From NCBI GenBank assembly GCA_032622095.1, contig CP136064.1, positions 2,294,001-2,358,000 of the forward strand: a DNA stretch of 64,000 bases. The letters are read 5' to 3'. Below the pieces are notes generated by a model that worked only from the letters and a program-made list of their open reading frames with translations, was not told the origin of the DNA and searched no databases. Position numbers and translations under genes: made by a program. This stretch comes from Siphonodentalium dalli. Its lineage: Eukaryota > Mollusca > Scaphopoda > Gadilida > Siphonodentaliidae. This document shows, one piece after another, positions 25,016 through 37,305 of the stretch (positions are counted from its first letter, which is position 1; each line of letters begins with the position of its first letter).

Positions 25016-27544
25016 GCTCTCCAGCAGGGCTCAAAATATTTTTAATTTTGCGAGAATCAAATGCTGAATCAAGTCAGTCATAAAGCACTGAAAATTGAAA
25101 TGTTTTGTGAGAATCATTACGAGAATTGATTCTGTGATTCTTGTCGAATCTTAGGGCCTGCTCCAGCCTTAGAAAATTCCCAATGATTGTTCACCTGTAG
25201 TACCAGGCTTAGATCTATTCTCTGATGATATCGTGGCTTTTATAGTTGGGTTAGCTTATCGGGTTCAGATATAGACAATTGAACTCATGCAATCTTCTGA
25301 GGTGGCTGGTAAGAAATAAATAACCTGTTCCATGGGAACAGGCGTATTTCAGAATGTTGAGCCTGCGTCATGCCAAATGATGCCCTGAATGATTGAGTCC
25401 TTCGCCGCCGGGTTGTTTAGGGCATTGCTGTACTCAGTGTTCCTTTTTGACACGCTGTCTTGAATAACTCAAACAGGCAGGCAATCCTTCTAACGGCACA
25501 CATGAGGCAATCACCGTTGGTGACAGATGAGTCTCTGCCCACGGGGAGGAACTAGGGTCCGGGTCCTCGCTGTATGAGCGGCAGACAACCGTCAGACCAT
25601 ACCCACATGTGACTGGTCTTCCATAACATGACTACTCTCGACCAACTGTCGGAACAAGAATATGCCTTCACCTTAGTGGCTACGGTGGGCTGGAAACACG
25701 AACAGCTCATGGACCCGGGCCCTTCATCTGTTAAGAACAATCAGTGAATAACAAGAAGACACTTTCTTGTTGTTTTTAGACCTTCATCCTCCACAGCCTG
25801 TTCATCCTTTCCGACCGTTTGAAGTTGTTCCATCTCGATGGGCTTCCTCCTTCCAAACATTTTCTAATATATTACATACAGGCCTCCAAGTGTCCCTTTC
25901 CATCAAGGTAACTGAATACACTCGATTGGATCGACAGGCTGTGGAGGCAGTTACAACTCGGGACTCTCCGGACTTTTTTCTTCTCGATTGTTTCGATACG
26001 AGAGAACATTTTAGGAATTTCAAAATCCTATCACGCTCGTGTTGAACTTCGTTTACCAGGGGTTTTTCCAACCAGTTTCATGGCTCATTGTCCGATGGAA
26101 ATGGCTTATGTCCGGTGTATTTCTTACTCGAAGTAAAGTGTTTGCACTTTTGAAACCAATAACATGGGTTTTCCTGGGTTGCAATTGGACGCTCACTACA
26201 CTGTGAAGCCTCATATTAATACATCGATTGGACATTTAACTACTGTCATTTTGAAGTCAGTTACAAAATAATTATTTTGAGCCTTGACCGGTTGTTAACA
26301 AAATTGGGTTTGCACCTTTACTGACAGTATGTCGCAAAACTCACAATCATGGTTATGCGGCTATTGAGATCTAGGTTTTCTTCGCCAGAAATGAGGTTTG
26401 GTATGTTTCTAATTGTATTTACATTCACCTCTTCCTCATTTTACATCCAGATTGACTATTCAGGTAGCAATAGATTTCCTTCCTCTGGTGTCGAAACGTC
26501 GGGATATCTTGGTTCGTTCAGTCACAAGCATCGATCAGAGTGGTCTATGCTTTCTGCATATGAACAGCTTGCTCCATGGAGGAGACGGCACCTGCATGTA
26601 CATGCATATGACCTTTGGTCGATTTCTACCTAATGAGTTTTCAAAATTATTGGTTTGCCTGACTTCAGGAATAAAAGGGGGGTGGGGGGCTACGATTCAG
26701 CCATTGGGCTCATTCATCTACTTTCTCCACTTTACCGTGTATCATCAATCAAATCTGCGAATCAGTACCTTTTGGATCCATTTATTGCTACTCAGCAGGT
26801 TCAAAAGAATTGCTCTTAACCAAAATACAATAGTATCTCATTCCTCGCAGCCTCCTCCTATGAGTTGATTCTAACATGTAGTTCAGTGTGTAACATATCT
26901 TTGACGGGAATATAACATTTTCAATAGAAAATACATATTCCCTAATAAGATACTTACACACTGAACTCACATGTCCCTCCCAAATTGGGATTTCCCCTCC
27001 CCGCTGCTCGGTCACACCTCTCGAATCTTGTAAGAGGATGAAAAGAGAACTTACCTGTGGATGTCCACTGCCTTATATACAGCTAGTGGACACGTGACCT
27101 GAGACTTGCTACGTCATAATAATGATTCAAAAAGGTACTTAAGCTATTTCGTACCAAAATAATAAATTTTAAACTGATCTCATAGATCCTCTCTTTGTGA
27201 ATAAAAATGAATATAACATGTAGTTCAGTGTGTAAGTATCTTATTAGGGAATATGTATTTTCTATTGAAACTGTTATTTTTGATACTGGGCACATATATT
27301 TAGTACCACGGGAATCAGTGCACCTGCGATTATGACATTTGTACAACTTTTTTTGTGTGGAATTATTCCCCTTTTTCAACATGCATAATTTTGTCCGAGT
27401 TTTTATTCCTACATTTTTCGGTCAATAGGTTTTAGGATTAGTGTTAGAGGTTAGGGTTGTGCACCTGCAATGGGAATCTGTTATTTTATTATTTTAACTA
27501 AATCTTTACTGACAAGTGAAACATCTTTGTGTTTTAAAAACACC

Positions 27545-27565
27545 GGGGGGGGGGGGGGGGGGGGG
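27545..27565 (+). repeat. G21 homopolymer
   Basis: Uninterrupted G run followed by TGGGG. Could form quadruplex structures; length is likely polymorphic or uncertain. Confidence 0.9.
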
Positions 27566-27605
27566 TGGGGTATCCTTAGTCCCATTGGGACAGTCACACT
27601 CTAGT

Positions 27606-27930
27606 TATTTTTTTAAATATATAATTTTTATATCTCCTTACAAAGGGTGTATAACATTTATCAGCTTGGAACCTTCGATATGCATAGTAACAAGTAATTG
27701 TTTCTAGTTTACAGATATTACCACCCACCCCCCTGGGTACCACATTAAAACATGAGCAGGACCGAAAAGAAAATTTAAATAAAACAAGGATTATATAACT
27801 CTAGAATGGAAGGCTCGTTTGAAAGCAGTCATGATGGCAAACATCCATACCAAATTTCATTCAGATCCTACAAATTGTCTGCATTTTTAAACTCCCTTAC
27901 AGCTTTGTTGCAGAGTATAAATAATTTTTA
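27606..27930. other. Unassigned spacer between two core-repeat elements
   Basis: No gene. Contains a CCACCCACCCCCCTGGG block and an AAATTTCATTCAGATC motif like those in core-repeat units. Confidence 0.5.
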
Positions 27931-28360
27931 TACGCCCTTCTGAAAAAAGGTTGTATTATGTTATCAGTCTGTCTGTCCGTCCGTTAACATTTTTGGTTTC
28001 CGATCGATAACTCCAGTTTGGATTATTTGATCTGAACCAAAGTTGGTATGTGTATTTCCCAGCTAAAGATACAGGCCATGTTCAAATATGGGTTCCGTCC
28101 ATTTATTTTTACATGAGTTACGGCCCTTTTTCAACTTAGAATTTGACCATCTGTTAAAATTTTTGATTTCCGACTGATAACTCCAGTTTGGATCATTTGA
28201 TCTGAACCAAAGCTGGTATGTGTATTTCCCAGCTACTGATACAGGCCAAGTTCAAATATGGAGTCCGGTCAATTATTTTTACATGAGTTACGGCCCTTTT
28301 TCGACTTAGAATTTGACCAATTTCATAACATTTCGGTTTCCGACCGATAACTCCAGTTTT

Positions 28361-29812
28361 TAGTCGAGTTTTTTTCCAAAACTCGACTTATAGTTTGATG
28401 AGGGGCGACGGATGGGCGGGCGGCGTGTTTTGCTTATAACTCAACCGTTTATTGACGGATTAAAATTTCTTTTGGTGTGTGAGTACATATCCATGCACAT
28501 AAGCTGCAGACAAAAAATCGGGTTCGTCCGCACATTTATTACAGAGTTATGGCCCTTTGCCATTTTTCACTGATTTTAGGCTCGTTAGCACAACAACTTC
28601 AACAAACGTTATCTGATTCGATTGAAATTTGGCATATAGGTGTCTCCCAAGAATATCTCGGACGAGTTCGAAAACCGGCCTGGTCCGATAAAATTTGATA
28701 GAGTTATGGCCCTTAATTAGTCATTTTTCACGAATTTTCAGTTCGTTAGCGCGATAACTTCAACAAACGTTATCCGATTTGATTGAAATTTGGTATATAG
28801 GTGTCTCCCAAGAATATCTCGGACGAGTTTGAAAACCGGCAGGTCCGATAAAATTCGATAGAGTTATGGCCCTTAATTAGTCATTTTTCACGAATTTTCA
28901 GCTCGTTAGCGCGATAACTTCAACAAACGTTATCCGATTTGATTGAAATTTGGTATATAGGTGTCTCCCAAGAATATCTCGGTCAAGTTCGAAAACCGGC
29001 CAGGTCCGATAAAATTTGATAGAGTTATGGCCCTTAATTAGTCATTTTTCACGAATTTTCAGCGCGATAACTTCAACAAACGTTATCCGATATGATTGAA
29101 ATTTGGTATATATATAGGTGTCTCCCAAGAATATCTTGGTCGAGTTCGAAAACCGGCCAGGTCCGATAAAATTCGATAGAGTTATGGCCCTTAATTAGTC
29201 ATTTTTCACGAATTTTCAGTTCGTTAGCGCGATAACTTCAACAAACGTTATCCGATTTGATTGAAATTTGGTATATAGGTGTCTCCCAAGAATATCTCGG
29301 ACGAGTTCGAAAACCGGCGAGGTCCGATAAAATTCGATAGAGTTATGGCCCTTAATTAGTCATTTTTCACGAATTTTCAGCTCGTTAGCGCGATAACTTC
29401 AACAAACGTTATCCGATTTGATTGAAATTTGGTATATAGGTGTCTCCCAAGAATATCTCGGTCGAGTTCGAAAACCGGCCAGGTCCGATAAAATTTGATA
29501 GAGTTATGGCCCTTAATTAGTAATTTTTTCACAAATTTTCAGCTCGTGAGCGCGATAACTTCAACAAACGTCCTCCGATTTGTTTAAAATTTGGAATAGA
29601 CATACTTGCCAAGAATATTTCGGACGAGTTCGAAAACCAGCCTGGCCCGATAAAATTTGATAGAGTTATGGCCCTTAATTAGTCATTTTCGATTTTACCT
29701 ATTAATTAGTCTACCGATACTGATGCACACCAATTGGCGGTAGCCACTGGCGGTAGCCATCGGCGGTAAGCCACCGAAAACGAGACACAGCATCTCTGAT
29801 GCCACCTCTTGT
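28361..29812 (+). mobile_element. Nested core-repeat element (GTCGAGTTTTTTT head)
   Basis: Palindromic head with GTCGAG and CTCGAC ends (28363-28388), a purine-rich GGGGCGACGGATGGGCGGGCGG tract split as GGGGCGACGG plus ATGGGCGGGCGG, then seven units of about 155-160 bp with AACTTCAACAAACGTTATCC, GAAATTTGGTATATAGG, TCCCAAGAATATCTCGG and GAGTTATGGCCCTTAATTAG. It ends ATGCCACCTCTTGT. Units are very alike, suggesting recent amplification. Confidence 0.75.
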
Positions 29813-32450
29813 GATTACTTGATCTGAATCAAAGCTGGTATGTGTATTTCCCAGCTAAAACTACAGGCCAAGTTCGAATATAGGTTCTGTCTAATTATTT
29901 TTACATGAGTTGTTTTACACGGCCATTTTTCCGCCAAGGAAAGCCCTCAACTGAACTATGGATTACGTCTCCGGTCTTGTCTTGTGTCAATCAGGAGGGT
30001 TAAAATTTTATTGCTGTGCCGACCCCACTCACACCCGTGTTCAGATTAGTCGCGCATGAATACACTCGCATTCTATCTATTTTCTAGTCAGTTTTTAATT
30101 CCTCCTCGCCAGGACAGGATCGTTTCTATTTCTCAAGGTTGTATCTTTCTGTGTTGCGAGTTTATCAACTCAATATTTATTGTTGATATTACAAACTTGC
30201 AATTTATTGTACCCGATAGTTAATTAATATTTCTCACATCCGAAACGGGAACTTTTTCGTTTCATTGTATCCGTAATTTGTTTCCGGCTTTATCTTCAAA
30301 CAATTGGAATTAAGATTGCCATCTTGACAATGACTAAAGAAGCACATAGCTTACTTGTGACGAAACCACATATTGCATTTTGTGCCACATATACGGCGTG
30401 ATGACTATCATGAGTTACAATTGAGGACGCAATGTAGTACGGTATGCGATATCTCCTAATTTTGTGCTACACGTGTTCACTTTACATAAGTTTCCGTCGA
30501 CTCGCTTCGGTTATTTAGTAAGTTCCGTTGCTTTGTATCAGAACGTATACTGCCAAATCATACATGGAACTGCTCTGTTAATTCGCAGAAAGTTGCACAG
30601 GACAGCAATATCCTCCTTTGTAATAATTTACATGAATAAATACGAAAGATAGTCCTTGTTATCAGATGACAATTCACATTTCTTTCGACTGAGCGATCTG
30701 TAACTTTGTTTTAACGATCAATACCTGCGAATCTACGCCCGCCAGTATGTATGAACGTGTGGTCTTGTATCAGACACACGGCAAATACAATAAAACATTA
30801 CAGCGACTTCGTTATCACATATATAACCACACTTCAAATCTAAATATCGTGTTGCATTCTTTACATTCATGTATGTACAGTTTGGGTTACTACGAAATAT
30901 CGATCACCGACTGCAATGAAGTGAAAACGTTGTAACCTGACACTCCAGCTACACTTGGCTCACTTTACTTAAACAATGGTGATTCTACCCATGGTAAGAA
31001 CATTTTGGAGCCATCTTGGATGTTGGCCTTGAAGCGAGACCACTGGCATACTTGTGGAGAGTAACCATCCCCAATGGGAACTTGGCAAATACGGGAAAGC
31101 TTTGTCTTCAATATGGAACACCTCGTTCATCAGGGCATGGTCAGGGTGTTGCAATGATTTATTGGGTTGCCAGCGTCGCACTGAATTTTAATTAGATCGT
31201 TGTTTCTCCTTCTTATCATCCGCCAGATGATTTAAGATTTACGCCGCACATGGGTTGGCAATTAGAATTGTCAATCTTTGTGATATAACGACTGTGATCA
31301 GAAGATGTCACCAACTTGAAACATCTGACATCTTATCCTCAGACATTAGTGTTTGTCGATACATTCAATTTTTCGGTCCCATTGACATATTATGGTTTAA
31401 GTGCCTCAATGCCATCTTACTGTAGGACCTAATATTCCTCGGCATTGGCGAGCTTGCAATATGTATTGCACGCCGTAATAGTTCCATACATTGTACATGA
31501 CAATCATATGGTATCAGGGCCTCATGTATGCTGTCAGAACTGACTATGCTTACATATGGTGAACAGTTTTCATCCCAATACTGACATACTTTGCGGTTTC
31601 ATCAGTGAATAATAACGGCAAACAGCGAAATAGAAAGAATAAATATTGTCACATGCTCCAGATTCACTGCCAATAGTCTTTCCAATAGAGCCCATCACTT
31701 GGCTCATTAACTTCTATTTCCACATATATCGAAACGATAATCTGCCAAATATCTTTCACTCATGTATGACGCGCAGTTACATGCATCACATTTATATTGC
31801 GCAGAATATCAGAAAGGACTGCATTTGTATTGTTACATGTCTAAAGCGAGATTACATGCGCAGCGTTTATATTGCGCACATCTACTGCCAATATATTTCC
31901 GAAGAGGCCAAGACATGGCTCTTCGTCTATTGTCACATATCCAATGATTATCTGGCAAAACGATTCGATACAATCATAACGAAAATGAAGGCATTTGTAT
32001 CGTCGCGTCCGCTGTCAGCGCACTTTCCTAACGGAAACCGCCTAGTTCTTGCCCATGTGCATTCGGAACTCATCGTCCTCATATACGAGAAAAGACAGTA
32101 TCTTACCTGTCATAGCAGGTAAGATCACGTGGCCAGGGGTATAACGTGATTTTATATTAACCTTACTTTCTACTCTAAAACCTACAGATTGTATTGTATT
32201 ATGTATATTAACCTTGCTTTGTTAAAACTAACAGCATGTCTTGCAGTCGAAAGTGATTCAAATTTGATGGCCACACACCGTGCGTGTTGCTCATTCACGG
32301 GTGTATTACTTGTTATAGTTGGGTGAGGGCATATTAGTCAATGATTACCTACCAGTCTTTACCTCGGGCAGGACCAGTTCTGTGGCATGATATAATGAAA
32401 CATCATACCTTGCTATGATATCTGCAGCATATCATTTTTATATCTGGTTT

Positions 32451-32624
32451 GTGTATCACAGGGAGCAAATTACTTTCGAAATTTTGATTAGCAAATAATC
32501 TCACATTGACATGATTAGATAGCATTTTTATAACATCATATAAAAATTCCTCGCTATTACCTGTATCCACATTTCAGTAGCAAATCGCGATGCGATTCAA
32601 GTTAATTTGCTCCCTGGTGTATCA
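32451..32624 (+). mobile_element. AGGGAGCAAATTAC MITE with 8-bp target duplication
   Basis: Element 32459-32616 (158 bp) has ends CAGGGAGCAAATTAC and TTAATTTGCTCCCTG, flanked by GTGTATCA at 32451-32458 and 32617-32624. Eight-base duplications and CAGGG-type ends fit the hAT superfamily. Inserted in DIRS-like element A. Confidence 0.88.
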
Positions 32625-32838
32625 TAAGCATTCTGATATCTTATGGCATACCCAATGGCTGCATGTGACATCAGTTCATAATGTGAACTGTCGAGAGAGC
32701 GAAGCAGATGACAAAGAGAATAGGATGAAGCGACGGAAGAAGTGAAGGAAAAGAAGTCTCTTCAAAAGTTATACTTGCTCGGTTGTCTTGCTAGCATGAA
32801 TTATATGGCACTACCTGGGATGGTTCTTCCAAAAACAA

Positions 32839-32855
32839 GGGGGGGGGGGGGGGGG
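32839..32855 (+). repeat. G17 homopolymer
   Basis: Uninterrupted G run inside DIRS-like element A. Confidence 0.9.
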
Positions 32856-33012
32856 CGGTACACATTTGAGCAATGTTGGAATCTGAATTGGGAGCTCTTT
32901 CAAGTAACTTTTTCATGACTAAATCACATTTACATGAAACTTGTTTCGGAAGAGTACATTCCCATCGAATTTGGATATTAATTGCTCGTGCCTCCTCCTG
33001 GGCTTGCATTCT

Positions 33013-33110
33013 AATCCATATAGTTCAGTTGAGGGCTTTCCTTGGCGGAAAAATAATTTTTTTTAAATTAAAATTACTTGTTCCTTAAGGGAAGCCCGAA
33101 ACTGAACTAT
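33013..33110. repeat. Internal complementary region of element A
   Basis: Left half is the reverse complement of the left outer end of the element; right half is the reverse complement of the right outer end. Located about 80 bp before the right ITR, the position expected for a DIRS ICR. Confidence 0.65.
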
Positions 33111-33756
33111 CATAGATCCCTCCCATGGTGGTGCCATTCCCAACCCCGCGACTCGCAAATCTCATGATTAAGTCGGAAATAAAAAACTGACTAGAAAATA
33201 GATAGAATGCGGGTGTATTCATGCACGACTAATCTGAACACGGGTGTGAGTGGGGTCGGCACAGCAATAAAATTTTAACCCTCTTGATTGACACAAGGCC
33301 GGAGACGTAATCCATATCGTTCAGTTTCGGGCTTCCCTTAAGGAAAAAGTAATTTTAATTTTAAAAATTATATTTTTCGACTTAGAATTTGACTGCATTT
33401 TGGCATTGAAATTAGGGGTATATCAGATTTTCTTCAAATGTAAGCTCAAAGTATTTTTTTATTTTGCGGTAGTACAATTCGAAATGGCTAAAGGGTGTAT
33501 TTTGCCACGCCCTAGCGGTGCTCTTGTTTAGAACAGTGATTGCATCTTAAAAACATTGTTTATTGAAAGTCATTAATTATCCTATGCAACTTACAGAACC
33601 AGATGGTGAAATATAAATGCAGTTGTTAATATGAAAATGGAGCGAACAGAAGTGATGGAATCACTCTCCAGGAAGATCCTGATGGAAGGTACCAGTATAC
33701 TTGAAGTACTATGTTTCTCACATAAATAGCCCCTAAATACAGTCTCATATCTTTAG

Positions 33757-34485
33757 TAAGGCCTGTTTTATACGTCGCGCCAAACACGGGTCTGGCTCGT
33801 GTTACATTTGTTTGATTTATACGTCGAGCCAGCTGGCACGTGCTGTAATCGTATATTTCGAACAATTTTAGCATTTCTGATTCAAAATTCCATCTGCTAT
33901 AATCATTTCCGTCATAGTGTCATCTGACAATGCACTATAACCTGGCCCTCGTTGTGTCTTTATTTACACTTCTATACAGTTGGTTTCAAAATCAGGATCT
34001 TGTGATTCATTTCCCTCAAACCTTCAAATATATTTCTCTGCAATATATTTATTCCCAAATTTCGCGAAACGTCCTTTGTCAGTCGATACATGCATGTCCC
34101 TGTAGTACCGTACAATGATCCAGAGTTAGCACATCTGTGGCCCGACGCTGTTTTATACGACGTGCCAGACACGGGTCGCGCTGGGATGACTCGAGAGATA
34201 ACATAATGACGTGAAAAACTTCAAATTGCGCATGCTCTCCGCCAAAGGGGTCCTAAGTGAGGAATGGTTTTCTATGAATCATCTTAGCACGACCCGTGTT
34301 TAGCACGTTGTATAAAACAGCGTCGAGCCCCAGACGTGTAGCACGTCTGTTCGTGCCAGAGAAATTCTGACGAGCCAGTTGGTTTTATACGTCATGCTCC
34401 AGTCGCGCTATCTTGGACTTTGTCATTTTCATACTAATTAGGCTGACGCGACCCGTTTCTGGCTCGACGTATAAAACGGGCCTAA
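33757..34485. mobile_element. Harbinger-like TIR element with nested related element
   Basis: Element 33760-34482 (723 bp) has ends GGCCTGTTTTATACGTCG and, on the other strand, GGCCCGTTTTATACGTCG, with TAA on both sides (33757-33759, 34483-34485). A three-base TWA duplication fits PIF/Harbinger. Inside, 34143-34325 is a second inverted-repeat unit with CGACGCTGTTTTATACGACG type arms sharing the TGTTTTATACG core. No transposase. Confidence 0.75.
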
Positions 34486-35003
34486 GACACACGTGTGTTA
34501 TCACAACGCGATGTGACATCAGAGTTCAGTGCAATGATATCGATGTCAATGCTGGAACTTTATTATTATGTTAATTAGAAAAAAATTATGATATTCGACT
34601 TGTGTTGTATTATTTTGTGTTGACTGTGAGACAAAAAATCGGTGATAAGGTGGCTGAAAAATGTTGTCAGCACGAAAAGACATATTTGAAATGGAACTGT
34701 ATTTTTTCTTAAAGGTGTCTTTACTTCCTCTTTGGTTGTGATAAGGAAATCAATATTAGTTTGTTTTACTTCCAGCCGTTACGAGATCATTTTTCCTTGA
34801 TAAAATGTGATTATGTGATAAAATGAATCTCATATTCGTCGCAATTATAAACAAAATTTATTAACCTCGTCCATAGTGCACTCGGTTAATAAATTTTGTA
34901 TAGAATTGTGACTCATTAGAGATCCTCTATTTATGGAATCCCAACAGTATGAACTCTGCCAATAACATGTATTTAAATTCTCATATCTCTCCAAGTTATA
35001 TTG
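34486..35003. other. Unassigned AT-rich DNA
   Basis: No gene or element recognised apart from a small inverted motif around AATAAATTTTGTAT (about 34855-34900). Confidence 0.5.
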
Positions 35004-35550
35004 GCCTTATACAGTGTTCGCGCTGTCGGTAGCCAAATTAGCCAATGGCTAATCTTTTTCGAATTTGGCTAATAAAAATTTCATTTGGCTAAACTTTTTT
35101 TGAACCCAAATGGAGACTGAAAGCATGGGGCCAGAAAGTTATTAGTTTCCAGATGTCACTTAGATATTTTCGCAAGGATAATCATTTAAAAAAAGATATT
35201 GATATAAAACAAAAAAATAATGACATTAAGGACAATCCCGGGTTACCCCTCCCCAGTCACTCTTTCACATAAAGATTAATAAATTTTTAATAAATGATAT
35301 ATATAAAAATACTTCTAGTTCATCAAAATTATTTAAATTATTGTGTATTTTACCTGTGTCTGTTAGATCTTACGTTTTAGTCATTAATTGTGAACCGACC
35401 AGAAAACGATGATTTAATTTGGCCAAAGTTTTTTTTAATTTGGCCAAAAAACATTTGGCTAAAGTTTTTTTGATTTGGCTAATAAAATTTTCATTTGGCT
35501 AAACTTTTGGCTAAAGTTTTTTTCGGTCCAGCGCAAACACTGGCCTTATA
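35004..35550 (+). mobile_element. hAT-like non-autonomous element, copy 1
   Basis: Element 35012-35542 (531 bp) starts CAGTGTTCGCGCTG and ends CAGCGCAAACACTG, flanked by perfect 8-bp duplications GCCTTATA (35004-35011, 35543-35550). The ends contain repeated TTTGGCTAA and GGCTAATAAAA motifs. The second copy, 57886-58903, is in opposite orientation and longer. No transposase. Confidence 0.9.
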
Positions 35551-36409
35551 TTGAATCTTTCATTTGCTAGAGACCTAAGTTGAAATTTAAGAAACACATA
35601 GTCACATCTATACTAATAAAACTCAATTTTGTTTGTCGATTGCTAAAAAATGCTAATGATATGGAACAGATGGCAACATAGTTGGTATGCTGCACATGAT
35701 GCGATATCGGATAGTACGATCAGTTTCTGTATTATTAACATGGTATATAGGGTGTAGGTAAAGGTCTATATTTGTATTTATCGCAGATATTAAATACGAA
35801 TTTCCAATAAATATTAATATTACAAGTGTTTGTAGTTCTATAGACTAGTAGGCCCTATACCTGATTTAATTCCCCACACAAATTCACAATCAGATATTAT
35901 TTTGATACAAATTTGCTGGTGTCAAGTCCACCAGTTTCAATTGTAGTCATATTGTAGAGGCATGAATATATTCCGCCGTCCAAAATATCACACTACTCTG
36001 ACTTTGAAGGACACTGCATCATGGACGCCATATTGTTGTGAAATAAAACATGTGATAGCCGCGTGATCATATTAATAGTTGAATCTAATTGGCTACTTCG
36101 AATAAATCATACGACTCGATCGTAGAAAATAATAATTATTTGATTTCTTGCGGGGCCGATCGTGCGACAAAATGTCCTGCGATTTTCCACCGCACACGCT
36201 ACGATTTGACCCGTAACCTGTGCCCGATATTTGTCGTACGATATATATCGCATCGTGTGCGGCGCGCTTTAGGCGAGTATAAATTAATTACTAGATTCTC
36301 ATCCAACTTTTTGGGGGGAAATTGGGCGGGTAGGCGAATTATATATTATATTTTATCCTTACTAACATTGATGGTCACAGTCTGTTATAAAAAATAATTT
36401 ATAATTGCC
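35551..36409. other. Unassigned DNA
   Basis: A GC-richer patch at 36150-36260 has several CGATCGTGCG, GCACACG and GTCGTACGA motifs that may be a decayed small element. A 102-codon frame at 36089 has no recognisable domain. Confidence 0.45.
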
Positions 36410-37099
36410 TTAGTGTCGGCGCACATGATCCCGATTGTGCCCAGTTAAATCCGGCTGACGGATAAATCGGGCCCGATAAAATCAGGTGGTTAGCGCACAC
36501 AAGTCAGATTTTCACTCTGGTCATATATGCATGCTATGGTCACTGTAGTCTATAGTATATAGCCAACTGGTGTGGTCAGCCTATCTAGTCAGTTACTATA
36601 GCTAGTCATGGTGGTTTATATCCATATGCATTTCTAAAGACTAATATTTATTAATAATAAATTAAATAATATTAATAATATATTGAGGTCACGAGCAATA
36701 GCCGTAAATTGGCATAATAGACCTTTCCACAGCTGCCGCCCTCTTGTTGCGATTATTATACAGGCACTCATGTTCTGCCCACATGTCTACCAGCCATTGT
36801 TCCTTGTCGATCGATCAGAATTCTTGATTTAATTTCGAATAGCGGTCCCACAAACTATTCCGACATTTTGAATGAGGTTTTGGTCATCTGACGATCGGTC
36901 ATGTGACAGCAAAACACGCACGTTGCCATCGTCACGAGCCGGATTCTCCTGATGAAATCCAACTCAGTTTGATCCGTCCAATTAAATCGGATCCAACAAA
37001 ATCCGCTCCGTTGTTAGGTGCACACGGTCCTGATTGTCCCTGATTTATCCTGCAGCTGGATTATTCGGGGGCAATCGGGATGGTGTGCGCCGACACTTA
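36410..37099. mobile_element. Harbinger-like TIR element, GTGTCGGCGCACA ends
   Basis: Element 36413-37096 (684 bp) with GTGTCGGCGCACA at the left and its complement at the right, flanked by TTA on both sides. Subterminal blocks (ATCCCGATTG, GGATAAATC) are also mirrored. Three-base TTA duplication fits PIF/Harbinger. Non-coding. Confidence 0.8.
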
Positions 37100-37207
37100 A
37101 TATCACAAAAAATAGTGAAAACCCAGTAGTCTTTAATCAATGATTCATTGATTATTGTGATATTTAGACAGATTTCCATTTTTCAATACTATGTTTTTCT
37201 TTGCCAG

Positions 37208-37305
37208 CAACTCGAAAAGAAACTATGCTAAAATAGCTGTACCAAACAGAAGAAAACATCCCCACAGTTGGGGAGAAGGCAAAGATCACGAGGGAGCAGT
37301 ATAAG
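37208..37305 (+). CDS. Candidate internal exon (weak)
   Basis: Preceded by a good acceptor (TTTTTCTTTGCCAG) and followed by a GTGAGA donor at 37306. One frame reads LYQTEENIPTVGEKAKITRE and on to the donor, open from 37237 but with a TAG just before, so either the acceptor is TAG at 37234-37236 or the exon is dead. Composition looks coding, but I do not recognise a family. Confidence 0.25.

Larger units (their letters stand above)
22974..27277. mobile_element. DIRS-like element B
   Basis: About 4.3 kb. Inverted terminal repeats: left about 23005-23240 (TTACACACTGAACTACATG onward), right about 27020-27240 as reverse complement. An internal complementary region (26874-26972) fuses the reverse complement of the left outer end (TTTGACGGGAATA) with that of the right outer end (CAATAGAAAATACATATTCC). 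A shared TGTTA core is at both insertion borders. ITRs plus such a junction are diagnostic of DIRS retroelements, which replicate through a circle and integrate with a tyrosine recombinase. No gag, RT, methyltransferase or recombinase was recognised; the longest frames (166 codons at 24171, 151 at 26413) have no motif I know. Non-autonomous or decayed. Confidence 0.65.
22725..27605 (+). mobile_element. Core-repeat element split by DIRS-like element B
   Basis: Left part 22725-22973 has GGGGTATACTGGA, a GTCCGTCGTCTGTCC tract, ACTTGGCATAGACATC and CTTTTTCGACTTAG. The right part 27278-27605 resumes with related unit sequence (GGAATCAGTGCACCTGC, TTTTATTCCTACATTTTTC) and ends at a 21-base G run followed by TTAGTCCCATTGGGACAG. 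The two parts belong together; element B lies between. Confidence 0.65.
29926..33378. mobile_element. DIRS-like element A
   Basis: About 3.45 kb. Left ITR (about 29938-30105) and right ITR (about 33188-33350) share TTGTGTCAATCA-AGGGTTAAAATTT and CGACCCCACTCACACCCG type blocks in opposite orientation. The outermost ends differ (CGCCAAGGAAAGCCC left, GGGCTTCCCTTAAGGAAAAA right). The internal complementary region 33013-33110 fuses the reverse complement of the left end (GGCTTTCCTTGGCGG) to that of the right end (CTTAAGGGAAGCCCG). TTTTTC is at both borders (29926-29931, 33373-33378) and also at the fused internal junction, as expected if it is the recombination core. No DIRS protein was recognised; a 158-codon frame (31646-32122) has internal repetition and no known motif. 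Confidence 0.7.
27931..33529 (+). mobile_element. Core-repeat element (TACGCCCTTCTGAAAA head) with two nested insertions
   Basis: The head TACGCCCTTCTGAAAAAAGG and a GTCTGTCTGTCCGTCCG tract lead to units of about 190 bp (AACTCCAGTTTGGATTATTT, TGGTATGTGTATTTCCCAGC, GAGTTACGGCCCTTTTTC). The third unit is broken at CTCCAGTTT by the element at 28361-29812, and a later unit at GGCCATTTTTC by DIRS-like element A. It resumes at 33373 with TTTTTCGACTTAG and ends GCCCTAGCGGTGCTCTTGTT. Rejoining the fragments gives a continuous unit series. Confidence 0.7.

Noticed and set aside
31646-32122. 158-codon ORF in DIRS-like element A as a possible gag or recombinase.
   Set aside because: Part of it is an internal DNA duplication (31680-31760 against 31895-31975), and no catalytic or zinc-binding motif of DIRS proteins is visible.
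32791-33009. 72-codon frame with a poly-proline run.
   Set aside because: The prolines come from a G17 homopolymer read on the other strand.
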